A DNA stretch of 64,000 nucleotides. Source: Nereocystis luetkeana (Eukaryota; Sar; Phaeophyceae; Laminariales; Laminariaceae). The stretch lies in NCBI GenBank assembly GCA_031213475.1, contig JARUPZ010000002.1:17910079-17974078 (forward strand), in the 5' to 3' direction. The notes under the pieces are model-generated. The model saw only the letters and a program-made list of their open reading frames with translations. It made no database searches and was not told the origin of the DNA. Below are positions 33,601 through 46,340 of this stretch, one piece after another (positions within the stretch are counted from its first letter, which is position 1; every line of letters begins with the position of its first letter). A program made the position numbers and the translations under genes.

Positions 33601-34536
33601 TAAGTCGAAGGACTATAGCTGTTCAGCCCCCGAAATAAACTTGCACTCCCCCTATGTGTTTTGCTATGTCAAGGGGCGTGCTAAACTGGTGCCGACCCAT
33701 GTTCATTAGGCGATAGTCTTGAGCTAGTGAGGGGGGAGGTTTGCTTCCTTCGCAGAGACTATGGTCACACAGGGTTGTCGCTTACTCCCTCGATAATTTG
33801 CTTGGGTACTGCAGAAGTAACGCTCGCACCAAGCGTGTATGAGCTATAGTAGTTGCCTCATGTATTTCAAGTTCATTTGGGATTTGGGATGCGCCTGAGC
33901 AAATTTGTTTGTATTTATTTCCGGACCACAGTGTGACACTTCGAGGGCATTTGAATACTTCCTTGGGTCGTCGCGCGCGGGCTCGACATATCACACGTAG
34001 GAAGCTCATGCAGATCTCAGCTAAAACACGTTTACATTGGGTAATCGGGTCATTGACGGGGCGGATGCGTCTCATTCTAAATTTGTGTCACATTTCTCTC
34101 TCTGGTTTTGGTGTTCGCGGCCTGTTTCTCCATCGCTGAATAGTAGTTTATTTTATGTGTAAACCGAGAGAGACGGAAAACAAACTATAGAGTACCTGGC
34201 ATAGAACAAGCGCGCCCGATGAGCGTGTCTGAGTGTCACGCAGCTTACGAAGTTGAGTTTCAATCATTCAATCGGTCGCACTCACAGCCGGGATGTTTGC
34301 AAATTTTTATAACAAAAGCTGAAAGGCATGCGCGAACGGAGATTTCTGGAATCTGAAGCGAGCAAAAATCGGGTTATCGCGCATGCAATCAAGTACGAGC
34401 TCACATGCTGGGCTTTCCTTCCGGCGACAGTATCCTGCACGTTGGACGTCCGGTAACCGGGGGCTTGAATTTCCGCTGCCATTAATCCGAGGGGCATCAT
34501 CGCCAAAAATAACACGGCACTCACGGCACTCCGCAT
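30695..34536 (-). CDS. Secreted CAP/SCP (PR-1-like) protein, six exons, apparently complete
   Basis: Exons in gene order are 34405-34536, 33140-33306, 32783-32840, 32275-32422, 31112-31265 and 30695-30758. They join to 723 bp, giving 240 aa plus TGA. Exon 1 encodes a signal peptide (MRSAVSAVLFLAMMPLGLMA). Exon 2 encodes an Arg/Gly-rich linker (GMGGRGGRGGRGGRGG) and the domain start LLYLHNEAR. Exon 4 has HGFGENLYM. Exon 5 has GGHATQILWKS. The junction of exons 5 and 6 creates YLVCQYNPPGNY, a full match to the CAP family signature. Donors are GTGAGC, GTAAGC, GTAAGA, GTGAGT and GTGAGT, and every acceptor ends in AG. The protein is probably extracellular; its target is unknown. The RGG-rich spacer between leader and CAP domain is unusual. 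Splice sites were inferred from frame, motifs and the paralogue. Confidence 0.9.
32039..32132. mobile_element. Diverged foldback MITE in intron 4 of the CAP gene
   Basis: It is related to the element at 6307-6409: it shares TTGTTTTGGGG, GTGGTTTGTC and a GCTGCGGTACTAAAAGG arm. The inverted arms have decayed and TTAA is not visible at the ends, so it is an older copy. Confidence 0.6.
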
Positions 34537-34826
34537 CTACAGCACAGTACGAGGAGGAGTGAACGACAAACAGGAGAAAAGGGCGCGTCGTCCACAAAAT
34601 ACACAAGCGCTTAGAGCGGGCCGAGTGCTATAGCAGTATATATGGTGGCGGGGGCATCTATGTTTGTACGCCATCACATCCTTGAAGACCTGGTGCGTGT
34701 AAACTTGTCAAGTAGGTGCACTGTCGACATCAGGCAGGCGCTCAGTAAGACAGCACATCCGAAGACGATATTTACGCCTTTTTACGCCAAATTGAAAATG
34801 CCCAAGAACATACATATATATGTAAT

Positions 34827-34912
34827 ATACATACATACATACATACATACATACATACATACATACATACATACATACATACATACATACATACATACAT
34901 ACATACATACAC
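34827..34912. repeat. Microsatellite (CATA)n, about 21 units
   Basis: An uninterrupted run of the tetranucleotide ATAC. Confidence 0.97.
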
Positions 34913-35983
34913 CAAGACAATCTTCTAGGAGGTTGCCTATGCCCCACCGCGGCTCTCTAAACATTATGCCAACGAAACAGGCATAATAACTTGAGTGTTT
35001 AATCATGCGTGGTAATATACTACCAGGTATAGCTTTGCAGTACTGTGCGGTTTTAGCTAAAAGGATGCGGTAACAGGAACAAATAATAGGTACTCTGCTG
35101 GTATTTATTTGACGATGTGTTATTGACAGTGAGTTCTTCCGTTTATCCATCCAACGACATCGAGCACGCATCGTATGTTTACAAAGAGTCTCCGAACGCA
35201 CATACATGCGGAGTACAGAAATATAAATGTCTTATTTTTTTTGTATACGTACTCAACGAAGAGTCTGCGGAATGGCTCACGTTCCTAAAAATATACTACC
35301 TGGTATAATCCCTATTGAAATATGGTATTCACCGCAGAATATGTAGATGAGTACATATATATATGCGATGTGCAATGCCAAACGTGTACAACGGTACAAA
35401 GTTGGTGCATGTACAGTTGGCTGGACAGGTCTGCACAGGCCTGCACGAAAATGTTTTCGAAGGCGCGATCACTATATACCAGGTACCTGGTTGGGGTATT
35501 TTTACAGACGGTTCGCGCTTCGCGCTTTCGGCCTGCGGCGACTCCTGCGGAGTCTTAAAGCATATTCCTCCCCCCCGGTAAGTGAAAGCAGGATGCTAAA
35601 TGGGATCAAGGTACGGGTGGGACTACTGCGAGCCCAGGTAGTAGGACCAAGTTCGGAAGCACTCTGTCTGGTATAAAAGTATAACCCTACTCGTACGTTG
35701 TTCGTTTTTGCACGCATTCTTTGTCGCGGCCAGCTGTACATACACTGCACCTCGTGTGTGTGGTGTACTCGGTAACTACTCCTATTTATACTACTGGAAT
35801 ATGACACGCACGAAACGGCAGAACAACACTGAGCCAAAGCAAACGATGAGTGCGTTGTACCGGTGGTATGATACCCCGTATGCGATACATGTATAGATGT
35901 CCGTACGGTGGGCTTCGGGACACATTGCGACAGTGTGTCAACCGCGTATTAAGAAAATCGCTCAACCTCTGCCACGGCAGCTA

Positions 35984-36390
35984 TTACAGACAAAACGGAA
36001 AACATTTAGGAACGAAACAAAACATGGGAACGGACGGTTTTTTTTAGAAAGCAAACCAATTGTGTACAACTCCAAGAAAAAAAGTTGACAGTCCTGTGGG
36101 GCTGTACAGCAGCCTTCGAATGAGCTGTCGCTCAGGCTGGAAGTCCTCGGCATCGCCGCGGTAGCCAGCATCTAGAGAAATCACAATAGAGCCAGCGCAT
36201 ATCGCTTTTTGCGCCCACCCGAAGGCACGAGATGGAGCATGACCGTTCTGACGAGCTCCTCTCACAGGGCTGGCCAAGGGGTTTCGCAGGATCATTTTGG
36301 TTATCTGATACACCACATGGTTCTGGAGATACGGCTTGGTTCTCATTTTAGGCTTCGTTCCCATTTTTCCGATTTGTTGAGAGTCTGTAA
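35984..36390. mobile_element. MITE copy 1, about 407 bp
   Basis: It is nearly identical in its interior to 45729-46123. The left end is TTACAGACAAAACGG. The right end is its inverted counterpart, CCGATTTGT followed by GAGAGTCTGTAA, with a few extra bases in the right arm. No protein is encoded. No clear target duplication is seen at this copy. Confidence 0.8.
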
Positions 36391-37527
36391 GAATAGTAGA
36401 GAGCAGACATGTCGCAAGCTCTATCAAATCTTGTAACGAGCACTGTGTTTGTGAATAAGTTGTTGTGGAGTACTTGTACCGTCACAACGAGCTCTGCTCT
36501 TGAGAAGGACCAAGCGATGGGCTTCGAAGCTGCCCTGTGCCAGCAGTAGATAAAGCTTTGGACGAGATATTTCTGTCAGACCGACCCTGCGGCGATTCCA
36601 GATACATACGCGGGCATATTCACAGAGAAAAGAAACGTATCTGGCGCCGTTGTCGACAGAGACTCAGACTCGGCTGCACCTACCTGGGTTGGCAGTCGCA
36701 TATATTCGGACAGCTGGTGCATTGCTGAGTGCTGCGCGGGACCAGGTGCTAACCACACAGCAACTTCTACCACCACTGTCTGTGCTGCAATGCACAAGTC
36801 TGCCTAACGGACCCGGTGCCGAGAATTATGTTGACCCAGTCTTTTTTCAACTACATACAGGCAGCACTACAACTCACCTTGTAATTTACTGGTGGTAAGT
36901 TGATCACCAAAGAAAGGAGGAGACTAGGAGCGCTGGGGGGTTGCTGGACTTGGAATTCCTCGGAGAGTGGGGAGTGAGGAGTGAGGTTGGAGGTGGGAAG
37001 CTGGGCAGCAAGAACCGACCCGAGAAAACTAACGGGCACAACATCCCAACTGCTGTGTCAACCAACAGAAACCCCAACGGCTACATACATACAGGCAGTA
37101 TGTATATATTTACGAAACATATACAATATGTACGTACAGAGTACAATGTTGTTGTGGTTACAACTCATGCACTAGAAATGATGTAAGTGTTCGGTTAGAT
37201 GCGGGACAAACGAAAGGGCCAGAAAGAGGGTGCATAGACACGCAGATAAATATACAGGAACTACTCTTGTTTGTTGTGCACTTCCTATTTTTTTATATTT
37301 CTGGGTAAAAAAAGCTTACGCCCAACACACTTTCTTATTTGTGTACCGGTTCTAGTCCATCTGTAGGACACAGACTTTAACATGACACTCCGCCAGTGTA
37401 CATGAACCTACTTGTGCACTTGCTAATACTTTTCATTTAGGCAACTGCTGCGGTTGCATGCGGTCATACCAGGTATCGTATATACCTGGTATGTATACAC
37501 TACTATTAATACTACAACAGCAGTAAG

Positions 37528-37549
37528 TAGTAGTAGTAGTAGTAGTAGT
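37528..37549. repeat. Microsatellite (TAG)n, about 7 units
   Basis: A short perfect run of TAG. Confidence 0.9.
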
Positions 37550-37640
37550 GGCGCTACTCAAGTCCAGGTATGCACAATTTATATATATACAGACAAACAC
37601 CAGCCAGCACCTGGTATATAGTTATTACTTCTCTTCTTGC

Positions 37641-37729
37641 CATCCGACAATGTGCAGCATGATCTTCAACATGGATCACTCATAACTTTCCCGAAAGAAG
37701 AAAACCTCGGAAACAAATGGAAACCCATG
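37641..37729 (+). repeat. Dispersed repeat of about 90 bp, partner at 48647-48744
   Basis: The block from CATCCGACAATGTGCAGCAT to TGGAAACCCAT recurs on the opposite strand at 48647-48744, with an 8-base insertion and a few changes. The type of element is unknown. Confidence 0.75.
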
Positions 37730-40644
37730 TCTACCTCCCCGTTCTGCGCCAACTTTCGGCTTTTGTCTACTCTAATCCTCTACGTCATTTATTTCGCTTG
37801 CGATAATATTATATGCTCTACTATTATTAGTATAATAACACGAATACTACTACTCACTCGTAGTAATAATGCTTGGGCATACCACGTACCTGGTAACAAA
37901 CTTGTACTGGTGTGCCTGGTTTTCCAGCATCATCGTACTGTTTTACTGCTATATACTACTGTATGTAGTAGAGGTGGGCACCGGAGAGTATTGCGTCTTT
38001 TTTGTCGTTTTCTGTTGTTGTTGCAGAGTCTGCGCACACCATTTTGCGACTGACTGGATAACGTTGGTGCTGGTATTCAACCTAAACTACACCAATCTGG
38101 ACGTCAATATAAGGACCACATACTGCAGTATCAGTACTAATTAACATGTAAACGACCCTTCTATATCCTCTCAGGATGGTACATAGGAGTTGATTACTCT
38201 TAAGAAGAGTCAAGAAGAGTATAAATAACCTATTAATAGCAACAAACTGCATAGAGCGCCTACAACGTGGGTATGTGGGCAACGTATGGGTTGCAACAAC
38301 AGTGTGGCCATTTTTAAAGCCCATACGACATATAATATCAAGGCTCTACGTTTCGTATTAACATACCGGGTACTAAACACCGCACGAATTAAAGAATACC
38401 TGAGCAATCATGACCAACCAACCACTGAACATCCAAAACAACCTATTATTGATAATGAGGTTAACTCTACTGTTTTGTTGTTGATGCTCTCTCTGCACCA
38501 TTCATTGCCGTTATTATAACCGGAAGTATAATATCAGGACAAACAACAGAAATTCGAGACATACATGCCGCAACGATAGTACTAATAATCAATGCCAAAC
38601 AACTACTACCACGTACCAGGTAAGTAATTAGATTCTAGATGTATATCTATTTATTTCGTCTGGCAATCTGCAGGACCAAACGTCAGTCACAAACAAGGGA
38701 CGGAGAAGCCTCGACTACACATTAACACTACAACTTACTCTCGTCAAAAACTAGATTAATAACGACAATCCCCAACTTTTATTATTACTCCTTGGTTATT
38801 GCCGCCAAGGGTGGCAAAACGGCATTTTCTAATATATACCATGGTAGCAGCAAGCGACATAGACGGAGACTTTGCAACGCAGCTTATACACAAACTTGAC
38901 GAATCTTCCTGCTTTTCTGCTGAAAGACGTCTCCTTCGCTTCAGAAAGTGGAGTCTACCCTTCCTTCCCGACTCTAGATGCCACTCTTAGAGGCCGATGA
39001 CGCGTGCAGTACGGGCTTTATACGTACATGCTGACTGTGCCCGTGACGTGTCGCGGCTCAGGCTGTGTGCATTGCGCGTGGGGTGTGGTGATTGTGGTCG
39101 TGTCGTGTGTGCTCTGCCATCATGTTGTCGTACTACTGCGCCTTTCCGAAACAAACAGCAAAACGAACGATGTTAAACAGCAAAACAAACGATATTATAC
39201 CAGAATCTAGATACAGGAACATACATGTTATATGCCGTGTCTCGATACGCCGTGACCCGTGAACGGATGTGTGGTATACATCATATTGATATGTGGCACT
39301 GTTTAATCTCAGAACAACAGTATAAATACAGTAGTAGCGACCGCACGTGTGGTATATTTGCGTCACGGTAGCGTTGGCTGTCACCCATTGGTTTAGTCTC
39401 TAAAATCCAATAAGAATCCGCTGCCGGTTCTGGCGGTTGGCGGCGCGATCATACTCGAAGACGTCTGATGATGTGTTTTCGAGAACCGCCGGTGCGCCGT
39501 CAACGTTACCCCCTCTACGCCTCTACTGCAGTTCAAGGCAACCGTTGGTCCGCAAACCCAACATGATCGTCGACGGTGAGACCGACCAGCATATATATTT
39601 GCCGTAGTCTCGATTTTGCGCAGTGCTTTGCATCGATTTCACGCGAAACGCTATGCCACACTAAATCCTAGGTTAAACCTTTAGAAGAATCAGCCGGCCT
39701 TCTGCTGTATTTAAAACATATACTAGGCACCTGCTACCTGGTACATAAGTACTGGTAACTTATTACAAACGTAATAATAGTATTTATGTGCGGCAGAACA
39801 GTATTAGTTGTTCCCCTCTCCACTTGATAGGCGTTTTGTTAATTTGCTTCAGAATCAAATGGGTTTGGCAAATAAATATGACAGCAGCTGTTCCCCGAAT
39901 CTATTGGGGGGGTCCATTTCCAAAATTGAGCCTATGAATCTGGGGACCAGGCGAATTGCAACCTAGCTGGAGGGTACCGTTTCGTTGATACAGGATAGCA
40001 AAGATGCCGCTTTATTTTCGCGAACCTCGAAGGTAGAATGGCTAAGAAGGCCGATTCTTATCGGAGAGAGGTTTTTACAGATTTTCCCAAGTTTGTTAAT
40101 AATTTGAGATATATATGTATCAAGATACGGAGGCGTTCAGTCACTATTCGTGAAATTCTCCAGAAGAAACGAAAAAATCAGGTCTGTTAACTTTCACGTC
40201 CTTGGAAATAAAAATCAGGAAAATCTGGAACATTGAAAACTACCTGAAAAAAACGTGGAAATTATGGGAACAAAGCTCTTCGATAAGAAAACAAGTGATT
40301 AGATCAACGATAAATATCCGCACCTACGTTAGGAGGAAAAGTACCCTTTATTACAATTTTTTACTGTTACTTTATCTACCGTAGATATCCTATATATATG
40401 GTGTGTTTGGGGTCGGCAAATTGATCCACATACTCGTCTGGTTCTTCAGTAGTTACGATTTGGTTTGGGTTCGTTTGAATTCATTTAGTAATGTACATGT
40501 GTGTGTAGTAACACATATAAGAATTAATTTCACGAAGCCCTCGTTTCGAAGTCGAACCGATCACGTCGTCCCTGTCGTCTGCTTTTCAGAAACATGCATA
40601 TAAAGTTATGTATCCACGCTGGCGGCCACTTTGCAAACCCGCAG

Positions 40645-41321
40645 ATGAAAACGAAGTAAAGGCGAACAAGGTGAAAGACTACGGTAAGCACGCGACTCAG
40701 ATCATGTGCAAGTCGACCACACAGCTGGGCTGCGCGGAGGCGATCTGCAAAACGGGCTCCTGGTACAACTTCTACCTCGTGCGCCAGTACAACCCTGCGT
40801 GACTAAAAATTGTGTACCCTGGACCATCATGCCTTAAACCGGTGTTGGTATGAGTGGTATCGGCTGCGAGTGGAAATTGGGGTCACGATGGCGCTAAAGA
40901 CTGCGGGCTGCAAGGCCCCGGGCCAAACACGCCAAGCAGGGTACCTTAGAGATTTCTATTGATGGTTGCGAGTGAGCAGCTACTTGAGCAGGTGTCGAGA
41001 CATGCATGCAATATGATCCCGGACCAGATACGCCGAGCAGGGTGCCTCACAACTGCAGCAACGTCCGCTGTGTTACGGCCGTTGGTGTAATTGTACGGCT
41101 ACTCAAACAGCCTATTCCCAGAGGCTGGACTCAGACATGCACACGGGCCAACACCCGTGACCACCAACACGCCGTGTCGCACATTATTTTCCCTAACCTT
41201 TTCGGACTTGTACCATGCGTCGCTCCGCCCCTCGCTCTCGGCTATGACACCTGCATCCAGCGGAAACCTGGGCGCCACGCTTAACGCAGAGGTGGGCCTG
41301 CCGACCGGCAAGAACTGCTAA
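40645..41321 (+). pseudogene. 5'-truncated CAP gene copy, last two exons only
   Basis: The exons are 40645-40798 (154 bp, same length and phase as in the other copies) and 41261-41321 with TAA. The spliced end reads YLVRQYNPAGNL and finishes LPTGKNC, like the copy at 1058. Upstream exons are absent because the duplication begins inside the preceding intron. The signature cysteine is arginine, and the tryptophan of the first motif is cysteine (QIMCKS). The donor is a weaker GTGACT. It is very probably non-functional. Confidence 0.82.
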
Positions 41322-42278
41322 GACAAGGCAAGATCAAACCTTCCATCCCTTGGCCCCGCCGGTGGCAGCAAGGGCGTCGGCGACGAAGCCGAGGGCTAGT
41401 GGCTGACTGGACATGACAGTCGCGACAAAGATGAAAGCAAAACTGATCAGGAGATTTTGATGGCCAAACCTACATGATGTTTTTCAGAAGCAAGTTATGA
41501 GGCACTTGGTATATTAGCGTACTGTAGATCGTACCACGGTGATCATACCAAGGGAGATACTTCCGTTCGCTGGGTTTTATGCTGTATGCTTTAAATATGA
41601 TGTGGTGCAGGGTCGTTTTCGGCCCATGCGCTGTGTATAGCCTACACCGGTGCAGCAGTAGACTCGTGAAAGATCGGCGGTTCGAACGCCGATGAGAATA
41701 GACCTTGCGGTCGCTGAAAGCGAGAGGGCTGCAAGGTTGTGAACGTCCATGATTATCGACGACCCACGGGATGTTAAGCTCGTTTATGCGACGGAAGTAT
41801 CTACCGGGGGGGGAGGGTGGAGACGGGAACATAAACGGCTTGTCCAGAAAATCGCCAATCGTAAAACGTCATGCGGTATTCCCAGAGAAGGCAACGTAAT
41901 GACAAAACCGATGAACGTCTCGCTCTACACCGCAATGCGTAGAAGCCTTGGCCTGTTTCGGTTCGTTCCTGTCTGCCCCTGGGTGGTGGTCCTTGTCCGT
42001 TTTCCTATATATATATATGTTGTATCTGTATTTTCTGTTCAAAAACAGTTTGGGTATTGATATTGAAATCCGTGTCTGGTCGCTCAGTAGCTCCGTCGAG
42101 TGGCGGGCGTCCGTCAACCGCGGAACATGTCTCGACATGTGTGTTAAATACGCTACATAAATTAGTGGAAATAGCGAAAACTTCCTGTCTACCAAGCAAA
42201 ACCAGTCCACTGTATTCGAGGCCGAGAATTCCCGTCCACGAAGGGAAACATGCTACACCCGAGACAACGCTCGAAAGG

Positions 42279-42830
42279 TTACGTTGTAGGTGTTTTCGTT
42301 CTAGGATCACTGGATTGCGATAGCCAGCGGCTTGCACGGCATTTTGTGTTACTAAGACACCGTGGGCCTGGATGTTTGCCACCGGCTGCTTTCTCTTCCA
42401 TGTACGCGTTCATATTATTATTTTGGAGAATGCCATTTGCGTTTGTCACCCGGCTCTGGTTGTGTGGTAGCGTTGCCGTGACACGGTGTCCCGTCACCCG
42501 CGGGGCTCGAGTACGGTTTTGGATAGACGACGAATCAAGTGTCAGGATTCCCGTCTAACGATAAAACTCAGGCCATAACAGGTACCAGGTACCAGGTAGT
42601 TGATATAAAAGCCGTCTGGGCCGTTACGGCGTTGGTATGGGTAATAGATGAGCGACGGTATGCGGTAGATAGTGGCGTGCACGATGATTCATTCGACGAA
42701 GTCATTTTCCGTCTTCCTACGTTCACGTCGAGGTTGAAACTTCTCCAGGCCAGGAGATGCTGGCAACCGCCGCCGTAGGTTCCGATACAAATATGGGACC
42801 GCGTGGATGCAAACCTTGTGGCAGCGGTAG
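42279..42830 (-). pseudogene. Unknown ORF remnant, copy B partner of 4548-5115
   Basis: The minus strand reads RVTATLPHNQSRVTNANG into MNAYMEEKAAG. Further upstream (42689-42830) is IHAVPYLYRNLRRRLPA, ending RERRKTENDFVE and a stop at the same position as in copy A. Unrecognised. Confidence 0.3.
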
Positions 42831-42969
42831 CCAACAGGCATTGGGCCTGTACTTCATGCTTCGAATAAATCCAAGGCACCAAGATTTTAGAGACTCAGAT
42901 CCCAAGGGCCCGAGTACAGCCTATGTACGCTGAATTGATGGTATTTTGCACTGCACTTTATCCCCGGTT

Positions 42970-43592
42970 TCACCATGTTGCAGCAGCTTTCAGTCCCAGG
43001 TCTCCGAAATGATCAAGTTCCTTGCACTGGAGACTTCGATTTGCCTGCACTTGGAGTTCCGACGGAATGCCTGGACGACTTGTTCGTACAAGCTTCCAAT
43101 CGACTTGATTTTTGCAACGATGAAGAAGTGTTGCCTTACAATGGTAAAAGCAATGAGTCCCAGCGATCAGCGAGGCTTCGAATGTGATGACGGGTGCGAC
43201 AGCAGTAATGCACGGCGATGCGTGGTAGGTCGTAGATCGACAAGACATATATGTAGCAACTCTTCTTTGGCATAAACGTATTTTCTCTCTCTTGGGGGGT
43301 GTAACGCGAGACATAGGATGATGCTGTTGTATTTTGGGGCTTCTTTTAAGGACCCCAAGTCGATGCTGCTTCAGTTTAGGGCTTCTTGCAAGGGATTTGT
43401 CCAGGCAGCCATCACGCACCTCCGTACAAAATCCAGACGCCCCAGCACCGCAACACTATCAGCATACGACTCCCCGATCCCTTCGTTGTCGAAACAAAGA
43501 AATGCACGAACTACGGGAACGCTGGAACTTTGTTCGAACCAACACACTATTATAGTCCTGACAACTACATTTGCGCCTAATCGTGTCGTCAA
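42970..43592 (-). pseudogene. Unknown ORF remnant, copy B partner of 5290-5850
   Basis: It contains VAVLGRLDFVRRCVMAAWT and, in a second frame (42970-43419), KLVRTSRPGIPSELQVQANR. Copy A has frames corresponding to both. Unrecognised and frameshifted. Confidence 0.3.
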
Positions 43593-44114
43593 ATTACCGT
43601 GATACCCTAAACAATACTCTACCCTTCAAGGTCTTTGGGTTGTCTTGAACACCAGCTATATGCTGCATTCATTTTCATCATCCTGTAAACTTATCTCCCG
43701 AAATAAATATGTTCTTATTGTTTTTTTCGATGTGGTATTATCCGTTATTTCCCCACTAAACAAAGATTTCCTACTTTTATTGCTTCCTCGTTTGCTTTCT
43801 CTGCCTCCTTTACCTCCCCCCCCTCCTCACGCTCCATTTCGAAATAGCTTCGTTGTCTGTGGTCAAATGACCAAACCAAGCAAGTACTCAGTATCTACCC
43901 CTTTGGCCTTACTTATTCAACCAACACCCAGACCTAACGTTCAAGGTACGCCATAGGTGAGTCAGGACACATGGCGTGAGAGGCGCTGCAGACAACGTCC
44001 GTTTGCATAAGGCACATATCAAGGCCTTCGCCTTAAGGTCCCCATAATGTCTTGAATGGCGTGTTTAGACAAGGTTAATGCCTGCAAAAAGAGCATCCAT
44101 ACTTTATTTTGAAC

Positions 44115-44477
44115 TTTTTGCGCCTTACATATCATATTTTGATAAGGAAAATGTCTAGAAAGTTGCCTTGTGGAGGCGTGCCTTTTTGAAGTGACCCCGA
44201 TCCCGTTTTTAGGGAGTTCGAACCAACGGCAATAATTTGGTTCACACTACGTGGTTTATTGGGCCAGTATATTAGTCATGCCATGCACGTGCCTTATGCC
44301 GTTCCATGCCATCCGTTCCTGGTTTTGCACTTTTTACGCACTATATACCATGTTTTGATGAGAAAAATGATTTGTAATTTGCCTTAAGGGAGCGTGTCGT
44401 ATTGAAATGACCCCGAATCCAGTTTGAGAGAGTTCGAGCTAACGGCAATATTTAGGTCCACAAACCGTGGTTCATTG
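44115..44477 (+). repeat. Imperfect tandem duplication of about 180 bp in copy B
   Basis: The two halves share ATATCATATTTTGAT or ATACCATGTTTTGAT, then GACCCCGA, and a GTGGTTTATTGG or GTGGTTCATTGG end. Copy A has one such unit (7790-7960). Confidence 0.7.
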
Positions 44478-45728
44478 GACCTTCTCGAACGCAAATACCG
44501 GTAAGTTGGCTTACGGAATTATGACACGCAAGGCACCAAACATCTTCAAAGGCAAGACTCTGTTGAGAAAGGTCTTTGAAGCATTGTTTAAGGCATGCCT
44601 TAGACGTCCGAGCTTGCCACCCACTGTATGCGAGTACGAGAGGGTACATTTATTTTCCATACCCTCCGCATATCATCTAATAAAGGACAAGACCTTCATT
44701 ATTTCACCTCAATGGGGCATTCTCAGGTATTTCTCCAACTAAGCAAATATCAGGTACCTGGTGCGTGCATTATAAAACGTTTTCTTTGCTGCCGGTGCTC
44801 CGATTTTGTTCCCTTCTGGCAAGCCCCCCTTGCGCTCTCTTCCCCTTATTTTCCTTCTGATTTCCAGCACCATCTTCACTTACTTCAGTATCATCACCCA
44901 CACTATCGCCATTGTTGTATCCTACGAACAAAATACAACACATCCGGGTTTCCACCGACTGAGTATTCTCAGGTGTTTTTTATATACAACAGCACCCACC
45001 CCTCTCCTCATTTCCTGTTTCCCCTGTGTCTTGAGATGACCAGACCAATTGCAATACACCACTGGTTGGGGAACAAACCTGTTATCTCTTACAATGTGTG
45101 GGACAACGATTTGTTCCACCACAGTGGTGATCTTTAGTGGCCACTCTTCTTTGTCATATCCCCCCCCCACCCGTTTCTTTCTCCCATGTTTCATATTATT
45201 TATTCCTGCCTGGTATACTATCACATTGATACAATAGTTTGTTCTTGATATAGGGTGGAAACCCTCCGGGATGTATCTGGATACTATCTACATACCAGGT
45301 AAATATTTAAAGTACGAGCATGAGTATATATAGCGCTGGTAAAAAATACACGCCCACAATAACCTGGCCCTTGTTTGACATATTAGCCACAAGCCCAAGA
45401 TGTAACGTCAACGTAGAAAATATACAGATATATAATAGGAATTACAAAGACAGGATATCATATAGAACTGCACCCCGTCGGTTACCCACCACGAACGTTA
45501 CGGGTATCCAAAAGGCTACAACTCGAATGCATACGCGATCCTAGTAACGAGTACCCGGTGGGTATTGTGGCGGTTAGCGGGTACCCGCGGGGTACCCGAG
45601 GGAGATTTTGCGCGTACCCGTTCATCGATTCCCCGGGTATTGTTTACGGTACTCGGATGACTATAGAAACGATTGCGGTTATTCAACTCCGCCACTGGCA
45701 CAACGACTGGAGAACAGCGTAGGCTCAG

Positions 45729-46123
45729 AACAGACAAAACGGAAAAATGGGAACGAAACAAAAAATGGGAACGGACGGTTTTTTTTAGAAAGCAAACCAA
45801 TTGTGTACAACTCCAAGAAAAAAAGTTGACAGTCCTGTGGGGCTGTACAGCAGCCTTCGAATGAGCTGTCGCTCAGGCTGGAAGTCCTCGGCATCGCCGC
45901 GGTAGCCAGCATCTAGAGAAATCACAATAGAGCCAGCGTATATCGCTTTTTGCGCCCACCCGAAGGCACGAGATGGAGCATGACCGTTCTGACGAGCTCC
46001 TCTCACAGGGCTGGCCAAGGGGTTTCGCAGGATCATTTCGGTTCTCTGATACACCACATGGTTCTGGAGATACGGCTTGGTTCTCATTTTAGGCTTCGTT
46101 CCCATTTTTCCGATTTGTCTGTT
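45729..46123. mobile_element. MITE copy 2, 395 bp, with TCAG target duplication
   Basis: Terminal inverted repeats of about 45 bp start AACAGACAAAACGGAAAAAT and end with the inverted counterpart TTTTTCCGATTTGTCTGTT. TCAG lies on both sides (45725-45728 and 46124-46127). The segmental copy A is uninterrupted at the matching place near 23490. There is no coding capacity. Interior identity to the copy at 35984 is about 99% by eye. Confidence 0.88.
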
Positions 46124-46267
46124 TCAGTTGGATGCCCAATACTTGATTTTCGGGGGCAGGTATAGTCGATGCCATCACAGAAATAGGGCACTAGGCGTCG
46201 GCTTGGTAGGGTCGTGTGCACAGCTGCTACAAGCTTTTACCCTGGGCTGGGTAATCGTTCGAGTGTT

Positions 46268-46340
46268 TACCCCTATAGCTCAGTATGTAACACCTTCCCA
46301 TTTGACGTCGACCAGGTCACGGGTTAGAACCTCACTTCGG
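46268..46340 (+). other. tRNA-like sequence
   Basis: It contains the A-box-like TAGCTCAGTATG and the B-box-like GGGTTAGAACC. A second, truncated copy of the left half lies at 46529-46560 (TAGCTCAGTAGG). Both are preceded by CCTGGGCTGGGTAATCG. This looks like a second family of tRNA-headed repeat, not a tRNA gene. Confidence 0.45.

Larger units (their letters stand above)
34537..40529. other. AT-rich intergenic region with small repeats, no gene recognised
   Basis: About 6 kb with only short frames. It contains a CATA microsatellite, a TAG microsatellite, one MITE, one 90-bp repeat shared with 48647-48744, and the densest clustering of the TACCTGGTA/TACCAGGTA motif (for example 35019, 35297, 35478, 37469, 37484, 37887, 38617, 39737). 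Confidence 0.5.
40530..46215 (+). repeat. Segmental duplication copy B
   Basis: Collinear with 2745-8133 plus 22393-23610. It starts in the CAP intron just upstream of the penultimate exon, so it carries only the 3' end of a CAP gene. It lacks element 1 and the TTAA foldback element, and has gained the MITE at 45729. It also has its own tandem duplication at 44115-44477. Outside the features listed separately, no gene is recognised in it. Confidence 0.85.

Noticed and set aside
34642..35207. Frames reading IHTY or MYVC repeats
   Set aside because: They are translations of the CATA microsatellite.
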